Notes: a model not told the origin generated them from the letters alone. A stretch of DNA of 64,000 nt from Streptomyces monashensis (GCF_001866665.1 NZ_MLYO01000058.1:1-64000), one strand, 5' to 3'. Shown: positions 16,935 to 27,304, counted from the stretch's first letter. Program-made: numbers and translations.

Positions 16935-18494
16935 TCAGCTTTGCAGCCGGTACTCCGCGCAGGCGGCGGGCAACCGCACGCCCGCCAGCTGGAGTTGGGT
17001 GATGCGGGCGTGGAAGGCGGCGCCGTGGAGGAGGTGGTGTGCGATGGCGGTGACGTGGCGGCGGTCGGGGTCGGCCAGGACGGTGCCGGCCGTCCAGGCG
17101 TTGAAGGCGCCCATCGCGGGGCCGCACCAGATCTGCCAGTCGCCCTTGCGCGCAGCCTCCCCGGTGACGGCCCAGCGCGAGGCCATGGCCAGGTACCAGC
17201 GGAAGACCACCGCCATCCGGAACTTGTGGTCGCGCTCAGCGCGCTCGCACCATGCCGGGTGGTGGGTCGCCAGGTAGTCCGCCGTGTCGCGCCAGACCTC
17301 GTCGAGGGGGCGTCGCAGGACGCGTTGTTCCAGGTAGCGGCGTTCGGTGGGCGGCAGGGCGGCCAGGCTGTCGTGGTCGCGGTAGAGGCGGTACAGCCGG
17401 CTGGCGTGGCCGGGGAACATGGTGCCCCGGGCGAGGACCTGGACGGTCACGCCCTGTTCGAAGAGGTCGGCGGCCGGGGCCATCGTGCAGTCGGCCAGGC
17501 CCGCGTCAGCCAGCAGGCGTTTGACGGCCGGCGAGGTGCCGGCTTCCGTGGCCGCCTGGTTGACCGACCCGGTGACGACGTATGCGGCGCCCAGCGCGAG
17601 GGCCGCCACCACGGCCTCCGGGGTGCCGATGCCGCCCGCCGCGCCGACGCGCACCCGCGCGGTGGCGGGGTTCTCGCGGGCGGCGCGGTCGCGTAGCCGG
17701 ATGACGGCGGGCAGCAGGACTGCGAGGGGGCGGCGGTCGGTGTGCCCGCCGGAGTCGGCCTCGACGGTGATGTCGTCGGCGAGTGGGACCGTACGGGCAA
17801 GTTCGGCCTGTTCGGCGGTGACGCGACCGTCGGACACCAGGGCGGCCGTCAGCTCCTCGGGGGCTGGGCGGAGGAACAGTCCGGCGGTCTCCGGGCGGGA
17901 GACCTTGGCGACGACCCGGTGCTCGGCCCGTACGCCGGTGGGGTCCTGGGCGCGGTGGAGTCCGGCCAGGCGGTAGCGCACCAGGTCGGGGGTGAGCTGG
18001 ACGAAGGCGGAGGCTTCCACACAGCGCACGCGGTGGCGCAGGCAGGCGTCGATGCACGCGCGTTCCTGGCCGGGTGCCATGGGATTGTGGATGAGGTTGC
18101 ACGCGTACGGCACCCCGGTGGAGCCGAGGGCGTGTTCCAGCCTTTCCAGGGCCGAGTCGATCCGGGCCTCGGGGAGTCCGGCGGCCCCGAAGGAGGCGAG
18201 GTGCCCGGCGCGGGCGGCGGCGATGACGAAGTCCTCGCAGGAGATGCCGCCAGCCATCGCACCCGTCATATAGGCGTAGCGGACGCCGTGGTGCCGGCGG
18301 AACTCGGCGGAGCCGAGCCGGTCGGGCTGCTGCGGGGCGACGGCGGCCAGGACGGTGAAGCCGGCACCGGGATGGGGTGGTTCGCTCGTGGCGCCCATGC
18401 GGCCGCCGCCGCTGACGATGTAGCAGGGACGGTCCAGGTCGGCCAGGACCGCGTGGACGCCGTCGGCGTCGTACCGCACCTGAGCGGGTGCCAT
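16935..18494 (-). CDS. PfaD-like enoyl reductase (FMN TIM barrel)
   Basis: 519 residues from ATG 18494, chosen for the AAGGGAG ribosome site six bases upstream; a GTG at 18521 would overlap the previous stop. The N-terminus RPCYIVSGGGRMGA and the barrel segments YAYMTGAMAGGISCEDFV, ACNLIHNPMAPGQE, VRCVEASAFVQLTPDLVRYR and GAAGGIGTPEAVVAALALGA (phosphate-binding GGIG) are those of PfaD/2-nitropropane-dioxygenase-like enoyl reductases acting in trans on PUFA and other iterative synthases. The last 150 residues (FRMAVVFRWYLAMASRWAVT) are the usual PfaD C-terminal helical region. It is third in the operon with the synthase and the dehydratase protein. Confidence 0.88.
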   Translation of the reverse strand: MAPAQVRYDADGVHAVLADLDRPCYIVSGGGRMGATSEPPHPGAGFTVLAAVAPQQPDRLGSAEFRRHHGVRYAYMTGAMAGGISCEDFVIAAARAGHLASFGAAGLPEARIDSALERLEHALGSTGVPYACNLIHNPMAPGQERACIDACLRHRVRCVEASAFVQLTPDLVRYRLAGLHRAQDPTGVRAEHRVVAKVSRPETAGLFLRPAPEELTAALVSDGRVTAEQAELARTVPLADDITVEADSGGHTDRRPLAVLLPAVIRLRDRAARENPATARVRVGAAGGIGTPEAVVAALALGAAYVVTGSVNQAATEAGTSPAVKRLLADAGLADCTMAPAADLFEQGVTVQVLARGTMFPGHASRLYRLYRDHDSLAALPPTERRYLEQRVLRRPLDEVWRDTADYLATHHPAWCERAERDHKFRMAVVFRWYLAMASRWAVTGEAARKGDWQIWCGPAMGAFNAWTAGTVLADPDRRHVTAIAHHLLHGAAFHARITQLQLAGVRLPAACAEYRLQS

Positions 18495-18517
18495 CGTCGC
18501 TCCCTTCCCCCGCGTGG

Positions 18518-20776
18518 TCACGGGGCCTCCCCGCGGATGTCGGCCACGATGTTGTCCACCTGGTAGATGCGCAGGTCGTCGCGCCAGACGCTGCCGTCAG
18601 CGCGCAACAGGACCTGCCGGTCCTCGCGGCGCACCTGGTGGATGTGCGCCTCGCCGCGTACGCGCCGGTGTTCGCGCAGGATCTGTCCCCGGTACGACCA
18701 GTGGAGCTCCTCGCCGAGGGCGATATACAGGCGGGGGCGGACGAGGTGGTCGAGCAGTCCGGTGTGCAGGGCATAGGCGTGCACCGCCTGGTAGAGCATC
18801 TGCACCCCAGCGGAGCCGGGCATCACGGGGTCCTGGAAGAAGTGGTGGTGAAAGAACCAGTCGTCACGGCGCACGGGTTTGTCGCACAGGACGTATCCGG
18901 CGCCGTGGTCGCCACCGCCGGGTACGAGCGTCACGTCCTCCAGCAGCGCGAGGCGGCCGCGCCCCGGCTGGGGGGCCCGGCGGAGGTCGAAGCGGAGGAT
19001 GTCGGCAGGGGCGGGCGGATGGCGTTCCAGCCAGGGGGGCCGGTAGGTACCGCCGTCCAGCCCCTGCTGCTCTGCGAGCAGCTCGGGGGTGAAGAAGCCG
19101 TGGACGGCCTCCCCCACATAGAAGGGCTCGCCGCCCGCGCGCAGCTGGAAGTCGTAGCGGTGCAGGAAGCCGCCGGGCAGGGCTGAGTGCGATCGCAGGG
19201 TGATGTGCTGCTCCACGGTGGTGCCCGGCGTGTCGACGTGCCGGAGCAGCCGCGCCCTGCCGTCGAGGTTGCGGCAGGACAGGTGCCGGTCGGGGTACTC
19301 GCCCGCGACGCCGAGCATGCCGCTGAACAGGCCGGCGGCCTGCAACGCGGTCTCCATGAGGGCTAGTTGCGGCATCGTGCCGCCGTTCTCCTGTACGTAC
19401 CAGGGGTCGGGCGGGACGTCGTACTCGGCGAGCCCCTGGGTGCCCGGTCGGTAGCGACCCCAGGCCCCGTCCGACTCGACGACGCGGTCCAGCATGCGGA
19501 AGTCGCCGCGGGGCAGCCGGGGGCGGACCCGGCCGGTGACCCGGGTGGTGGTCCCGGGCAGCGGGACCGTGCCCAGGTCGCCCTCGGCGAAGATCGCGGT
19601 GTGCAGTTCGTCGGCCAGGACGCGCTTGCCGGTCACGCTCGTGCGCCGGCTGAGCCGGTCGGGGTCCAGGACGTCCTCCTCCGGCCCCTCCTTGAGGACG
19701 ACACCCAGGTCCCGCAGCCGCACGAGGGGACGGCCGTCCACGGTGATCCGGCAGTCGGCGGTCGCATACGGCCTGGGCAGCATGCCGGTCGCGGTGAGTT
19801 CCGCTTCCAGTCGCAGTTCCGCGCCGGGCGGGGCGGGGGTGTCGAGGACCTCGACCAGGACGGGCCGCCGGTCGGGCATGGTGGCGCGGGCGCCGGGCAG
19901 GCACAGGTGAAGCCCCTGGTGGAAGGCGTGGACGCGCAGCAGCTCCAGAGCCGCCGCCACGCAGTGCGGCCACGCCAGCGCGGCGCGATCGTCGTGGCCG
20001 TCGTGGTCGTCGCCGTGGGGCAGGCGGGTGGTGGCGTGCAGCAGGCCCTGTGTGTATCGGCCGCCTCGCGGGTCCAGCAGGGTGGCCGTCTCCAGCAGCC
20101 GGGCGGGCCAGGGCGCGGGGAGGGCGACGGGCGGCTGCCCGCTCTGGTCGAAGGCCGACCCGAGGACGCGGGCGATGTCACCGGCGCCGAGCGCCTCGAG
20201 GCCGGGAGCGGTCAGCCGGGTCTCCGCGGTGCGGGCCAGGGGGCGTGGCTCGGGCGGGACGCGCCAGACCGGGGGCTCGGGCCAGGGGTTGCGTGGGTCG
20301 TACGGCGCCAGGATGGCGACGTCCCGCTCGCCGTCGGCGATCCGCCACGCTTCCCCGTCGTGCTCGACACGGGGCGTGGCGTCTGGTTGTTGCCGCGGCT
20401 CGTCCAGCCAGGTCAGCACCGCGCTCCCCGGGTAGGGGCCGGTGCCAGCAGCCCGGATGGCGCGGGCGGCGGCATACAGGACCGTCGCCACCGTGTCGAC
20501 GGGCCGGGCCCTCACAGGGACGGGGACGGCGGCAAGGGCTGGGGCGGGCACGGGCGGTGTCCCGGGGGCCGCGGCACGGGCGAGCTGCCAGGCGACGACG
20601 GCCTGATGGGCCGCCAGCACGCCGGCGTGCGTGCGCTGGAGGCGCTCGCCGAGCCGCACGGTGAGTGACACGACGGCGGCCGGGGTGGCGACCGGGGCGC
20701 TGGCCGGAGTGCCGACGGGTACGGGACCGGCAGCCGGTTGCGGCAGCGCAATCCCCTCGAAGGCGAGCTCGTCCAT
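18518..20776 (-). CDS. PfaC-like dehydratase protein lacking KS domains (FabA-type hot-dogs)
   Basis: 752 residues from ATG 20776, with AAGGAGG directly upstream. Two FabA-like hot-dog units are evident in the second half: one around NGGTMPQLALMETALQAAGL (about residue 465) and one around WFFHHHFFQDPVMPGSAGVQ (about 640), where the FabA His and the D-P-V-M-P-G motif are intact. The region before (about 250-440) looks like a further degenerate hot-dog pair. In PUFA synthases PfaC has KS-CLF domains in front of the dehydratases; here those are missing and the N-terminus is a low-complexity Pro/Ala linker. It should dehydrate beta-hydroxyacyl-ACP made by the large synthase. It starts 32 bp after that gene. 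Confidence 0.82.
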   Translation of the reverse strand: MDELAFEGIALPQPAAGPVPVGTPASAPVATPAAVVSLTVRLGERLQRTHAGVLAAHQAVVAWQLARAAAPGTPPVPAPALAAVPVPVRARPVDTVATVLYAAARAIRAAGTGPYPGSAVLTWLDEPRQQPDATPRVEHDGEAWRIADGERDVAILAPYDPRNPWPEPPVWRVPPEPRPLARTAETRLTAPGLEALGAGDIARVLGSAFDQSGQPPVALPAPWPARLLETATLLDPRGGRYTQGLLHATTRLPHGDDHDGHDDRAALAWPHCVAAALELLRVHAFHQGLHLCLPGARATMPDRRPVLVEVLDTPAPPGAELRLEAELTATGMLPRPYATADCRITVDGRPLVRLRDLGVVLKEGPEEDVLDPDRLSRRTSVTGKRVLADELHTAIFAEGDLGTVPLPGTTTRVTGRVRPRLPRGDFRMLDRVVESDGAWGRYRPGTQGLAEYDVPPDPWYVQENGGTMPQLALMETALQAAGLFSGMLGVAGEYPDRHLSCRNLDGRARLLRHVDTPGTTVEQHITLRSHSALPGGFLHRYDFQLRAGGEPFYVGEAVHGFFTPELLAEQQGLDGGTYRPPWLERHPPAPADILRFDLRRAPQPGRGRLALLEDVTLVPGGGDHGAGYVLCDKPVRRDDWFFHHHFFQDPVMPGSAGVQMLYQAVHAYALHTGLLDHLVRPRLYIALGEELHWSYRGQILREHRRVRGEAHIHQVRREDRQVLLRADGSVWRDDLRIYQVDNIVADIRGEAP

Positions 20777-20808
20777 GAGGATTCCTCCTTGATCATCACC
20801 GGGCCCGG

Positions 20809-23800
20809 TCATCCCCGGCTCACCGCGCTCCGGGCGGCGATGCCGTCGACCAGGGCGGTCGGCTCGATCCACACCGTGCGGACGCCGCTCCACCTCTGGT
20901 GGATCCGTCCGTCGGGTGCGCACGCGGTCAACGTGGCTCGGGAGAAGAGCGTCGTCGGGGACGGGGCCTCGTCGACGTCGACGGTGATGACGAAGGGTTC
21001 GTCGTCGGGCAGCTGGCTGAACAGCTCCAGGCGCTCGACGGAGACGGGTACGGGGATCTCCTCGCCCTCGGCCAGTGCCAGCAGCGTCACAAGGGCAGCC
21101 TGCATCAGCAGGTCGGACAGGGCAGGGCTGTACAGCCGCCCGGCGAACGCGCCATGGGCGAAGGCCGGGTCGGGCATCCTGGCGATGATCACCAGATGGC
21201 CGGGCGCCTCGTCCAGGACGTTGCGCAGGCCGTTGAGAGCCGGGCCGTGGAACAGCCGGCCGTCCTGGTAGCCGGGGTGCGGCTCGTCGGAGAACGTGTA
21301 CGGCGGCAGGGTGGTGACAGGTGCCTCGGCCGGCCGGTCCGCCTGCCGGAAGCGGCCTTCGAAGCGCGGTGTCCCCTGGTCACCGGCTTCGTCGACGCTG
21401 ACGCGGACGAACGGCAGGACCGCGAGCTGCGGGTCGCGGGCCAGGCGGACGCGGAAGCGCTCGGGGTGCCCGGGTGGGAAGGTGATCGCCTGGGCGATCC
21501 GCAGGTCGCGGCATTCGACGACCGGCCGTCCGTCGCCGTGGGCGCGTTCCACGGTGCCCAGGGCCCAGCCCACGGCGGCCGTCATGGGCAGGATGGGCAC
21601 GCCGCCGACGCGGTGCGCCTGCAGGACGGGCTCCTTGCCGAGCCCGGTCAGCAGCCGGTGCGCGCTCCACCCGGCGTCAGGGAGCAGATCCGTCCGCTGG
21701 AAGAGCGCGGTGGTCGGGCCGACGAGCGCCACCCCGCCGCCCCGTCCGGGAGCCATCAGCTCCAGGAACCGCGCGCCCCCTTCCTCCCGGGAGAGCACGG
21801 GCACACCCACTTCGGTGAAGACCTGCTGGACACCGGCGGCCATGCCACCGGCCCAGGGCCCGAAGGCGATCGGTACGACGCGGCAGTGGGGATGGGCCGC
21901 CTGCCAGGCGCAGCCGAAGCGGTTCAGGGCCTCGTTGGCCAGCGTGTAGTCCGCTTGCCGCATGTTGCCCCAGATGCCGGCGACGGAGGTGAAGAGCACC
22001 AGGTGCCTCAGGCGCGTGGCGTCCAGGGCGGCGAGCACGTGCCGCAGACCCGTCTTGGTGTCGACGACCGCCGCGATACCGCCGGGGTTCGCCTCGGCCA
22101 GCGGCCGGTCGCCCAGGACGCCCGCGGCGTGGAGGACTCCAGTGACGCGGCCGGCGTGCGGGGCGAGGGCCGTGGCCACCGCGTCCGGCTCGCGGACGTC
22201 CGCCGCGACGTACTCGGCCTCGGCACCATGCGAGCGCAAGGTGGTCAGGAGCGCGCGGATGCGCCGCTGCCGAACGAGCAGGCCGAGTTCCTCTTCGACG
22301 CGGGTGCGTGCCGGTTCCTCGCCAGGGTTCTCCCCCGCGTCGCGTGCCCGGGCCTCCAGGGCGGCGCGCAGTTCTTCGGGACCGTCGAGCGCGGCGGCCC
22401 AGCCGGGCTCGTCCGTCAGGGGCGTACGGCCGAGCAGGATGCAACCGCAGCGATGGACGCGTACCAGGTCCTCGACGCACCAGGCGGTGACGCCTCCGGT
22501 AGCGCCCGTGACCAGCAGGACGTCGTCCGCGGTGAGCCGGATACCGGCGGCGGCCGGTGTGCGGGGCCACGGGGTGCCCGACACCCGGGGCGTACGGCGA
22601 CCTGTCGCGTCCACACCGACCTCGCGTACGTCCCCGGCGAGGTCGGCGAGCTCGGCGGCGAAGGCCGCTCCGGCGTCCTCGTCGGACAGGCCGAGGTCGA
22701 GGTCCAGGGCGCGGCAGAACAGGGTCGTCGCCTCCAGGGCGACGGTCTTGACCAGTCCGCCGAGTCCACCCGCGAGGGCGGCCGTGGCGTCGCCGCCGGA
22801 ACCGGCGTAGCCAAGCGCGCCGTCGAGCCGGGTGACGGCGACCAGGCCGGCGCGCGTGCCGCTCCGGGCAGCCGCTTCCAGGGCGGGCCGGGTGTGCTTG
22901 GCCACCAGGATCGCGTGCTGGAGGCGGGTGACGATCCGGTCGGCGGCTGTCCCGTCCGGATTCGACCCGTCGGGATCCGTCCCGCCCGGATCGGTGCCGA
23001 CGCCGACGCCGGTCTCTCGGCTGACGGGCAGGACGCACAGGTCGAGCCGCGTCCCGTCCGCCAGGAGCTCGGCGAGGCCGGTGGCCAGCGTGTCCTCGCC
23101 CCAGTCCGGCAAGCGGGGCGAGGACACGCCGGTGCCGGGGAGGGCCAGCCGACTGACCCGCCAGCCCCGGGTGGTGAGGGCGTCGGCGAGGAGAGGGACG
23201 AGCCCGCCCCCGTCGTCGATCAGCAGGCCATGGGGCCGCTCCGGGTAGGTGCCGTCCCGGACGTCGACCGCGGGCAGGTCCGCGAGGGTCACCCAGGCGG
23301 TGCCGACGGCGGTGCCCACCGCCGGTGAGACCAGCTGGGGCTGGGGGTTGGCGATGACCTCCTGGGCGATGACCGTCAGGTCGCGCACTGTCCGGGCCTC
23401 GCTGAAGCGGTACAGCTCGCTGCGGGCGACCACCGGGTAACGGCGATACATCTCGGCGCCGATCTCGACCTGTTTCAGGGAGTCGATGCCGAGATCCGCC
23501 TGGATGTCCATGTCGGGCTCGATCATGTCGACGTCGTAGCCGGTCTTCTCGGCGATCACGGCGCGGAAGACCCGCTCGACCTCGTCGGGGTCGAGTGTGC
23601 CGATGTCCATCGTGCCGGTCGCCGCGACCTCCCCCTTCTGGGCCGCCCACAGTTCGGCGAGCGCCGACCTGCTCTCGGCGTGCGGGCCCTTGTCCCCCGG
23701 CCCGGCCTCCGCCGTCGGCGCTCCCGCGTCGGCCGGGCGGGGCGTCGCCGCCACGGCGTCCGTCGCCGTCGCCTCGGGCAGCGCCGGCGCCGCAAGGACG

Positions 23801-26800
23801 AGCGGATCGCCCTGTTCCGGCAGGCGCAGGAGGCCGGAGACCGCTTCGGCTGCACGGGCGTGCGTCTCACCCAGGGCCATGCTGTGGTCGGCGACGGCCT
23901 GGATGGCCGCGAGAAGGGAGGCATCCATCGGGCCGGCCGCCGCGCCCCGGGCCAGGAGCGCGGTGAGCTGTTCAACGGTGCGGACCTCGCTGTCCATGTA
24001 CCGGGCGTGCGCCGCCAGATGGTCGGTGGCGGCACGGGTCAACGGGTCGGTCTCCCGCGCACCTGCCGCCGGAGCCTGGGGGGCGGCCCCGGTCTCCGCT
24101 GGGGTGGCGGCGTGGCGGGCAAGGAGTTCCTCGTAGCGGCCGCGCAGTTTCTCCAACGCGAAGAAGGGGCCTTCCAGGCGCCGGGCCACCTTCGAGGGCG
24201 CCTTGCGCTCCGGGCGGGGCGGGGGCATGTGGCGGTCGATGTCAGTGAGGGGCAGGCCCAGGACGGCGAGGCGCACAGCCGCCTGCTTGAGCGCCGCGCA
24301 GGCGTCCGGCCCGGGCCCGGCGTCGCAGGCGACGGCCTCCACACGGCCGGCCCCGAGGGTCCGTTCGACAAGGCCGGTGAGGATCCGTCGGGGGCCGAAC
24401 TCGACGAAGACCCGGACGCCATCCGCGTACATCTCCTCCAGACGGGCGGCGAAGTCGACAGGGCGCAGCAGTTGTTCCACCAGGGTACGGCGGTTGGCGT
24501 CCGCGTCGTCGCCGTAGGACGCCCCGGCCGTGTCGGCGTAGACGGGGAGCAGGGGCGGGGCGAAGGCGGCCTCGGCGCAGGCCGCGGCGAACTCCTGGGC
24601 GGCGTGGGCGATGTGCGGGGTGTGGAAGGCGGCCGCGACCGGCAGGAGCCGTACGGGCAGGCCGCGTGCGGCGCACTCGTCGGTGAAGCGCCGTACGGCG
24701 TCGGTCGGGCCACCGACGGTCTGCTCGTCGGGGGCATTGTGGTTGCATACCGTCAGTTCCGGATGCGCCACGAGCAGTTGGGCGAGCGCCTCCTGGCTCA
24801 CGCGGGCCGCGGCCATGGCGCCGGGGTCGTGGCCGGGGGCGGGCCGCCGGGCCATGGCCCGGCCGCGGGCGTGGGCCAGGGCCGTGAAGGTGTCGTCGTC
24901 CAGGACGCCGGCGGCCCACAGGGCGGTCAGCTCCCCGAAGCTGTGGCCGAGCAGTCCGTGCGGGACGAAGCCCAGCTCGCGCAGGTAGCGGTACTGACCC
25001 GTGGAGAGCGCGCCGATGGCCGGCTGGGCGTGGGAGGTACGGCCCAGTCGTTCGCCGTGGAGAGTGGCGTCTCCCGTCCCCGGTGGAGGGAAGACCGCGC
25101 GGGCCAGACTGTCGGCGGCGGGGAAACGGGCGTTGGCGGCGTCGAAGGCGGCGCGCACCGGGGGCAGGGCCAGGGCGGCCCGCAGGCCCATGCCCGGGTA
25201 CTGGCTTCCCTGCCCCGCGAACAGCGCCCCCGTCTTTGTGCCGGGGGGCAGGGCCCGGGTCCGGTAGTAGATGCCTCGGGGGTGGTTCCAGGTGTCGTCG
25301 CCGGGGTGGTCGCGCAACCGGGCGACGGCGAGGGCGCGCAGCTCTTCGTATTCCGTTCGCCCTGTGGCGACGAAGCCGAGGCGGGCGTGCGGCGCGGAAG
25401 CGGGGCCCGGGCCGGGCGGGTCGCCGCGCTCCAGACGACGCAGCAGTTCCTCCCTGCCCGGCGCGTGCCACAAGTACGCGACCGGGGCGTCGTGCAGCGC
25501 GTACTCCCGCTCGTCCGCCTCGCCTTGGTGTTCTTCGAGGACGGCGTGGTAGTTGACGCCACCGAAGCCGAACGCCGAGACCCCGGCCCGCCGGGCCGTG
25601 CCGGACGGGTCGCGTACCCAGGGTCGGGCCGTGGTGTTCACGTAGAGGGCGCCGTCCGGGCGGACGGCCTGGGCGTGGGGGGTGGTGACGTTGATGGTGG
25701 GGGGCAGCACCTTGTGATGGAGGGCGAGCGCGGCCTTGATGAGCCCGGCCGCGCCGGCCGCGGCCTTGGTATGCCCGATCTGCGATTTCACGCTGCCGAC
25801 GGCCACGTGGTGCCGGTCGCCGGGGGTGGCCAGCAGATCGTTGAGCGCGGTCAGTTCGACCTCGTCGCCGGCAGGGGTGCCGGTACCGTGCGCCTCGATC
25901 AGTCCGACAGTCGAGGGCGGGCAGCCGGCGTCGGTGTAGGCGCGGTGCAGCGCGGCGGACTGCCCGGCGCCGCAGGGGGCGTAGATGCTCCGCGCGTTGC
26001 CGTCACTGGAACTGCCCAGGCCCTTGAGGACGGCGTAGATCCGATCGCCGTCTTGCTCGGCGTCGGCCAGGCGGCGCAGGGCGAGCATGCCGATGCCCTC
26101 GCCCACGAGCGTCCCGTCGGCCTCGGTGTCGAAGGGCCGGACCGTGCCGGTAAGGGAGAGGGCCGGGGTCTTGCTGAAGCACATGAAGGAGACGATGGAG
26201 TTGTCGGCGTCGCAGCCGCCGGTGAGCATCACGTCGGCACGGCGGGAGACGAGTTCGTCGACAGCGCAGCGGACGGCGGCCAGGGAGCTGGCGCAGGCGG
26301 CATCGACGGTGTGGTTGGCGGCGCCGAGGTTCAGACGGTTGGCGACGCGTCCGGAGACGACGTTGGCGAGGATGCCGGGGAAGGAATCCTCGGTCCAGGG
26401 CGGCAGAGCCGCGAGCCGGGCCCGGATGATCTCCATGGCCTGTTCCTCCGGCACTCCCACGGCGAGCATGGTCTCCATCAGTTCGGGGACCAGGAGACGG
26501 GCGGCAAGGGGGATGAGGGTGGAGTTGGTGCCGCAGACGCCCAGGACGACGCCGGTGCGGTCCGGCGCGCACCAGCTGTCCCTGCCGCGTCGTGCGTCAT
26601 CCAGAGTCTCCTTGGCCACGACCAGGCTCAGCAGTTGCACCAGTCCGGTGGAGTCCACCGTGTTGGGCGGCATCGCGAACTCGAGCGGGTCGAAGACCTC
26701 GGGGGTGAGGAAGCCGCCGCGGCGGCAGTAGGTCTTGTCCTCGGCGAAGGGGTCGGGGTCGTAGTAGTGATCCGGGCGCCACCAGCTCTCCGGTACGGTG

Positions 26801-26964
26801 TCCGAGCAGTCTCGGCCCGCCACGATGTTGTCCCAGAACTCCCTGATGTCGCGGGCCTTGGGGAACCGTCCGGACAGGCCGACGATCGCGACGGGGTCGG
26901 AGCCCAGGCGGCGGTCCGGGCCGCCGGGCACCGTGCCGTCGGGGTCCGTGATGGTCGTAGGCAC
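20809..26964 (-). CDS. PfaA-like multidomain iterative synthase (KS-AT-ACP-KR-DH)
   Basis: 2051 residues from GTG 26964 (GAGGTGA ribosome site five bases upstream). Domain order: ketosynthase about 20-480, with C in DAACASS (about 223), EAHGTGT and GHTKAAAG; acyltransferase about 585-900, with S in GHSFGE (about 673) and H in AAFHTPH; one acyl carrier protein with LGIDSLKQVE (phosphopantetheine Ser near 1160); ketoreductase about 1270-1700, with VTGATGG (about 1487) and YTLANEALN (about 1671); and a C-terminal hot-dog/dehydratase-like domain about 1770-2040 (MTAAVGWALG, HGPALNGL). The KS and AT sequences follow PfaA/HglE-type lipid synthases. Marine PfaA has five to nine tandem ACPs; this has one. 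Product unknown. Confidence 0.88.
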   Translation of the reverse strand: MPTTITDPDGTVPGGPDRRLGSDPVAIVGLSGRFPKARDIREFWDNIVAGRDCSDTVPESWWRPDHYYDPDPFAEDKTYCRRGGFLTPEVFDPLEFAMPPNTVDSTGLVQLLSLVVAKETLDDARRGRDSWCAPDRTGVVLGVCGTNSTLIPLAARLLVPELMETMLAVGVPEEQAMEIIRARLAALPPWTEDSFPGILANVVSGRVANRLNLGAANHTVDAACASSLAAVRCAVDELVSRRADVMLTGGCDADNSIVSFMCFSKTPALSLTGTVRPFDTEADGTLVGEGIGMLALRRLADAEQDGDRIYAVLKGLGSSSDGNARSIYAPCGAGQSAALHRAYTDAGCPPSTVGLIEAHGTGTPAGDEVELTALNDLLATPGDRHHVAVGSVKSQIGHTKAAAGAAGLIKAALALHHKVLPPTINVTTPHAQAVRPDGALYVNTTARPWVRDPSGTARRAGVSAFGFGGVNYHAVLEEHQGEADEREYALHDAPVAYLWHAPGREELLRRLERGDPPGPGPASAPHARLGFVATGRTEYEELRALAVARLRDHPGDDTWNHPRGIYYRTRALPPGTKTGALFAGQGSQYPGMGLRAALALPPVRAAFDAANARFPAADSLARAVFPPPGTGDATLHGERLGRTSHAQPAIGALSTGQYRYLRELGFVPHGLLGHSFGELTALWAAGVLDDDTFTALAHARGRAMARRPAPGHDPGAMAAARVSQEALAQLLVAHPELTVCNHNAPDEQTVGGPTDAVRRFTDECAARGLPVRLLPVAAAFHTPHIAHAAQEFAAACAEAAFAPPLLPVYADTAGASYGDDADANRRTLVEQLLRPVDFAARLEEMYADGVRVFVEFGPRRILTGLVERTLGAGRVEAVACDAGPGPDACAALKQAAVRLAVLGLPLTDIDRHMPPPRPERKAPSKVARRLEGPFFALEKLRGRYEELLARHAATPAETGAAPQAPAAGARETDPLTRAATDHLAAHARYMDSEVRTVEQLTALLARGAAAGPMDASLLAAIQAVADHSMALGETHARAAEAVSGLLRLPEQGDPLVLAAPALPEATATDAVAATPRPADAGAPTAEAGPGDKGPHAESRSALAELWAAQKGEVAATGTMDIGTLDPDEVERVFRAVIAEKTGYDVDMIEPDMDIQADLGIDSLKQVEIGAEMYRRYPVVARSELYRFSEARTVRDLTVIAQEVIANPQPQLVSPAVGTAVGTAWVTLADLPAVDVRDGTYPERPHGLLIDDGGGLVPLLADALTTRGWRVSRLALPGTGVSSPRLPDWGEDTLATGLAELLADGTRLDLCVLPVSRETGVGVGTDPGGTDPDGSNPDGTAADRIVTRLQHAILVAKHTRPALEAAARSGTRAGLVAVTRLDGALGYAGSGGDATAALAGGLGGLVKTVALEATTLFCRALDLDLGLSDEDAGAAFAAELADLAGDVREVGVDATGRRTPRVSGTPWPRTPAAAGIRLTADDVLLVTGATGGVTAWCVEDLVRVHRCGCILLGRTPLTDEPGWAAALDGPEELRAALEARARDAGENPGEEPARTRVEEELGLLVRQRRIRALLTTLRSHGAEAEYVAADVREPDAVATALAPHAGRVTGVLHAAGVLGDRPLAEANPGGIAAVVDTKTGLRHVLAALDATRLRHLVLFTSVAGIWGNMRQADYTLANEALNRFGCAWQAAHPHCRVVPIAFGPWAGGMAAGVQQVFTEVGVPVLSREEGGARFLELMAPGRGGGVALVGPTTALFQRTDLLPDAGWSAHRLLTGLGKEPVLQAHRVGGVPILPMTAAVGWALGTVERAHGDGRPVVECRDLRIAQAITFPPGHPERFRVRLARDPQLAVLPFVRVSVDEAGDQGTPRFEGRFRQADRPAEAPVTTLPPYTFSDEPHPGYQDGRLFHGPALNGLRNVLDEAPGHLVIIARMPDPAFAHGAFAGRLYSPALSDLLMQAALVTLLALAEGEEIPVPVSVERLELFSQLPDDEPFVITVDVDEAPSPTTLFSRATLTACAPDGRIHQRWSGVRTVWIEPTALVDGIAARSAVSRG

Positions 26965-27300
26965 CAGTCACCTCAATCCCGTCGGTGGGTAACGGCGCGG
27001 CAGCCGACGCCCGCCGTCCTGGCCCGGTCCGCGTGCCGACGCCCCGTGCTGGGTGTGCGGCAGCGGACTCGTTCCTATGGCTCCCCACGGGGACGTACCA
27101 GACCGCTCCGGGCGGTGAGGGCGCGTGGAGGCACTGGTGTCACGGCGTACGACATGAGGCGCCCCGGAGGAAAGCGCGTCACCACGCGGCACCCTCCGCG
27201 CCGGTGCCGCACGCCCCGATGCCCACTTGCGTATCCGCCCACGTCGTCACCGCGGCGACCACGCGCCAAGCCCCGCCGGTTCCCGACCTCGGGACTGGTG
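26965..27300. other. Upstream region of the lipid-synthase operon
   Basis: About 335 bp without a gene. It holds the synthase ribosome site and presumably its promoter near 26985-27100, but no recognisable operator. From about 27180 on, the minus strand may already belong to the decayed IS110 element. Confidence 0.4.
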
Positions 27301-27304
27301 AGGT

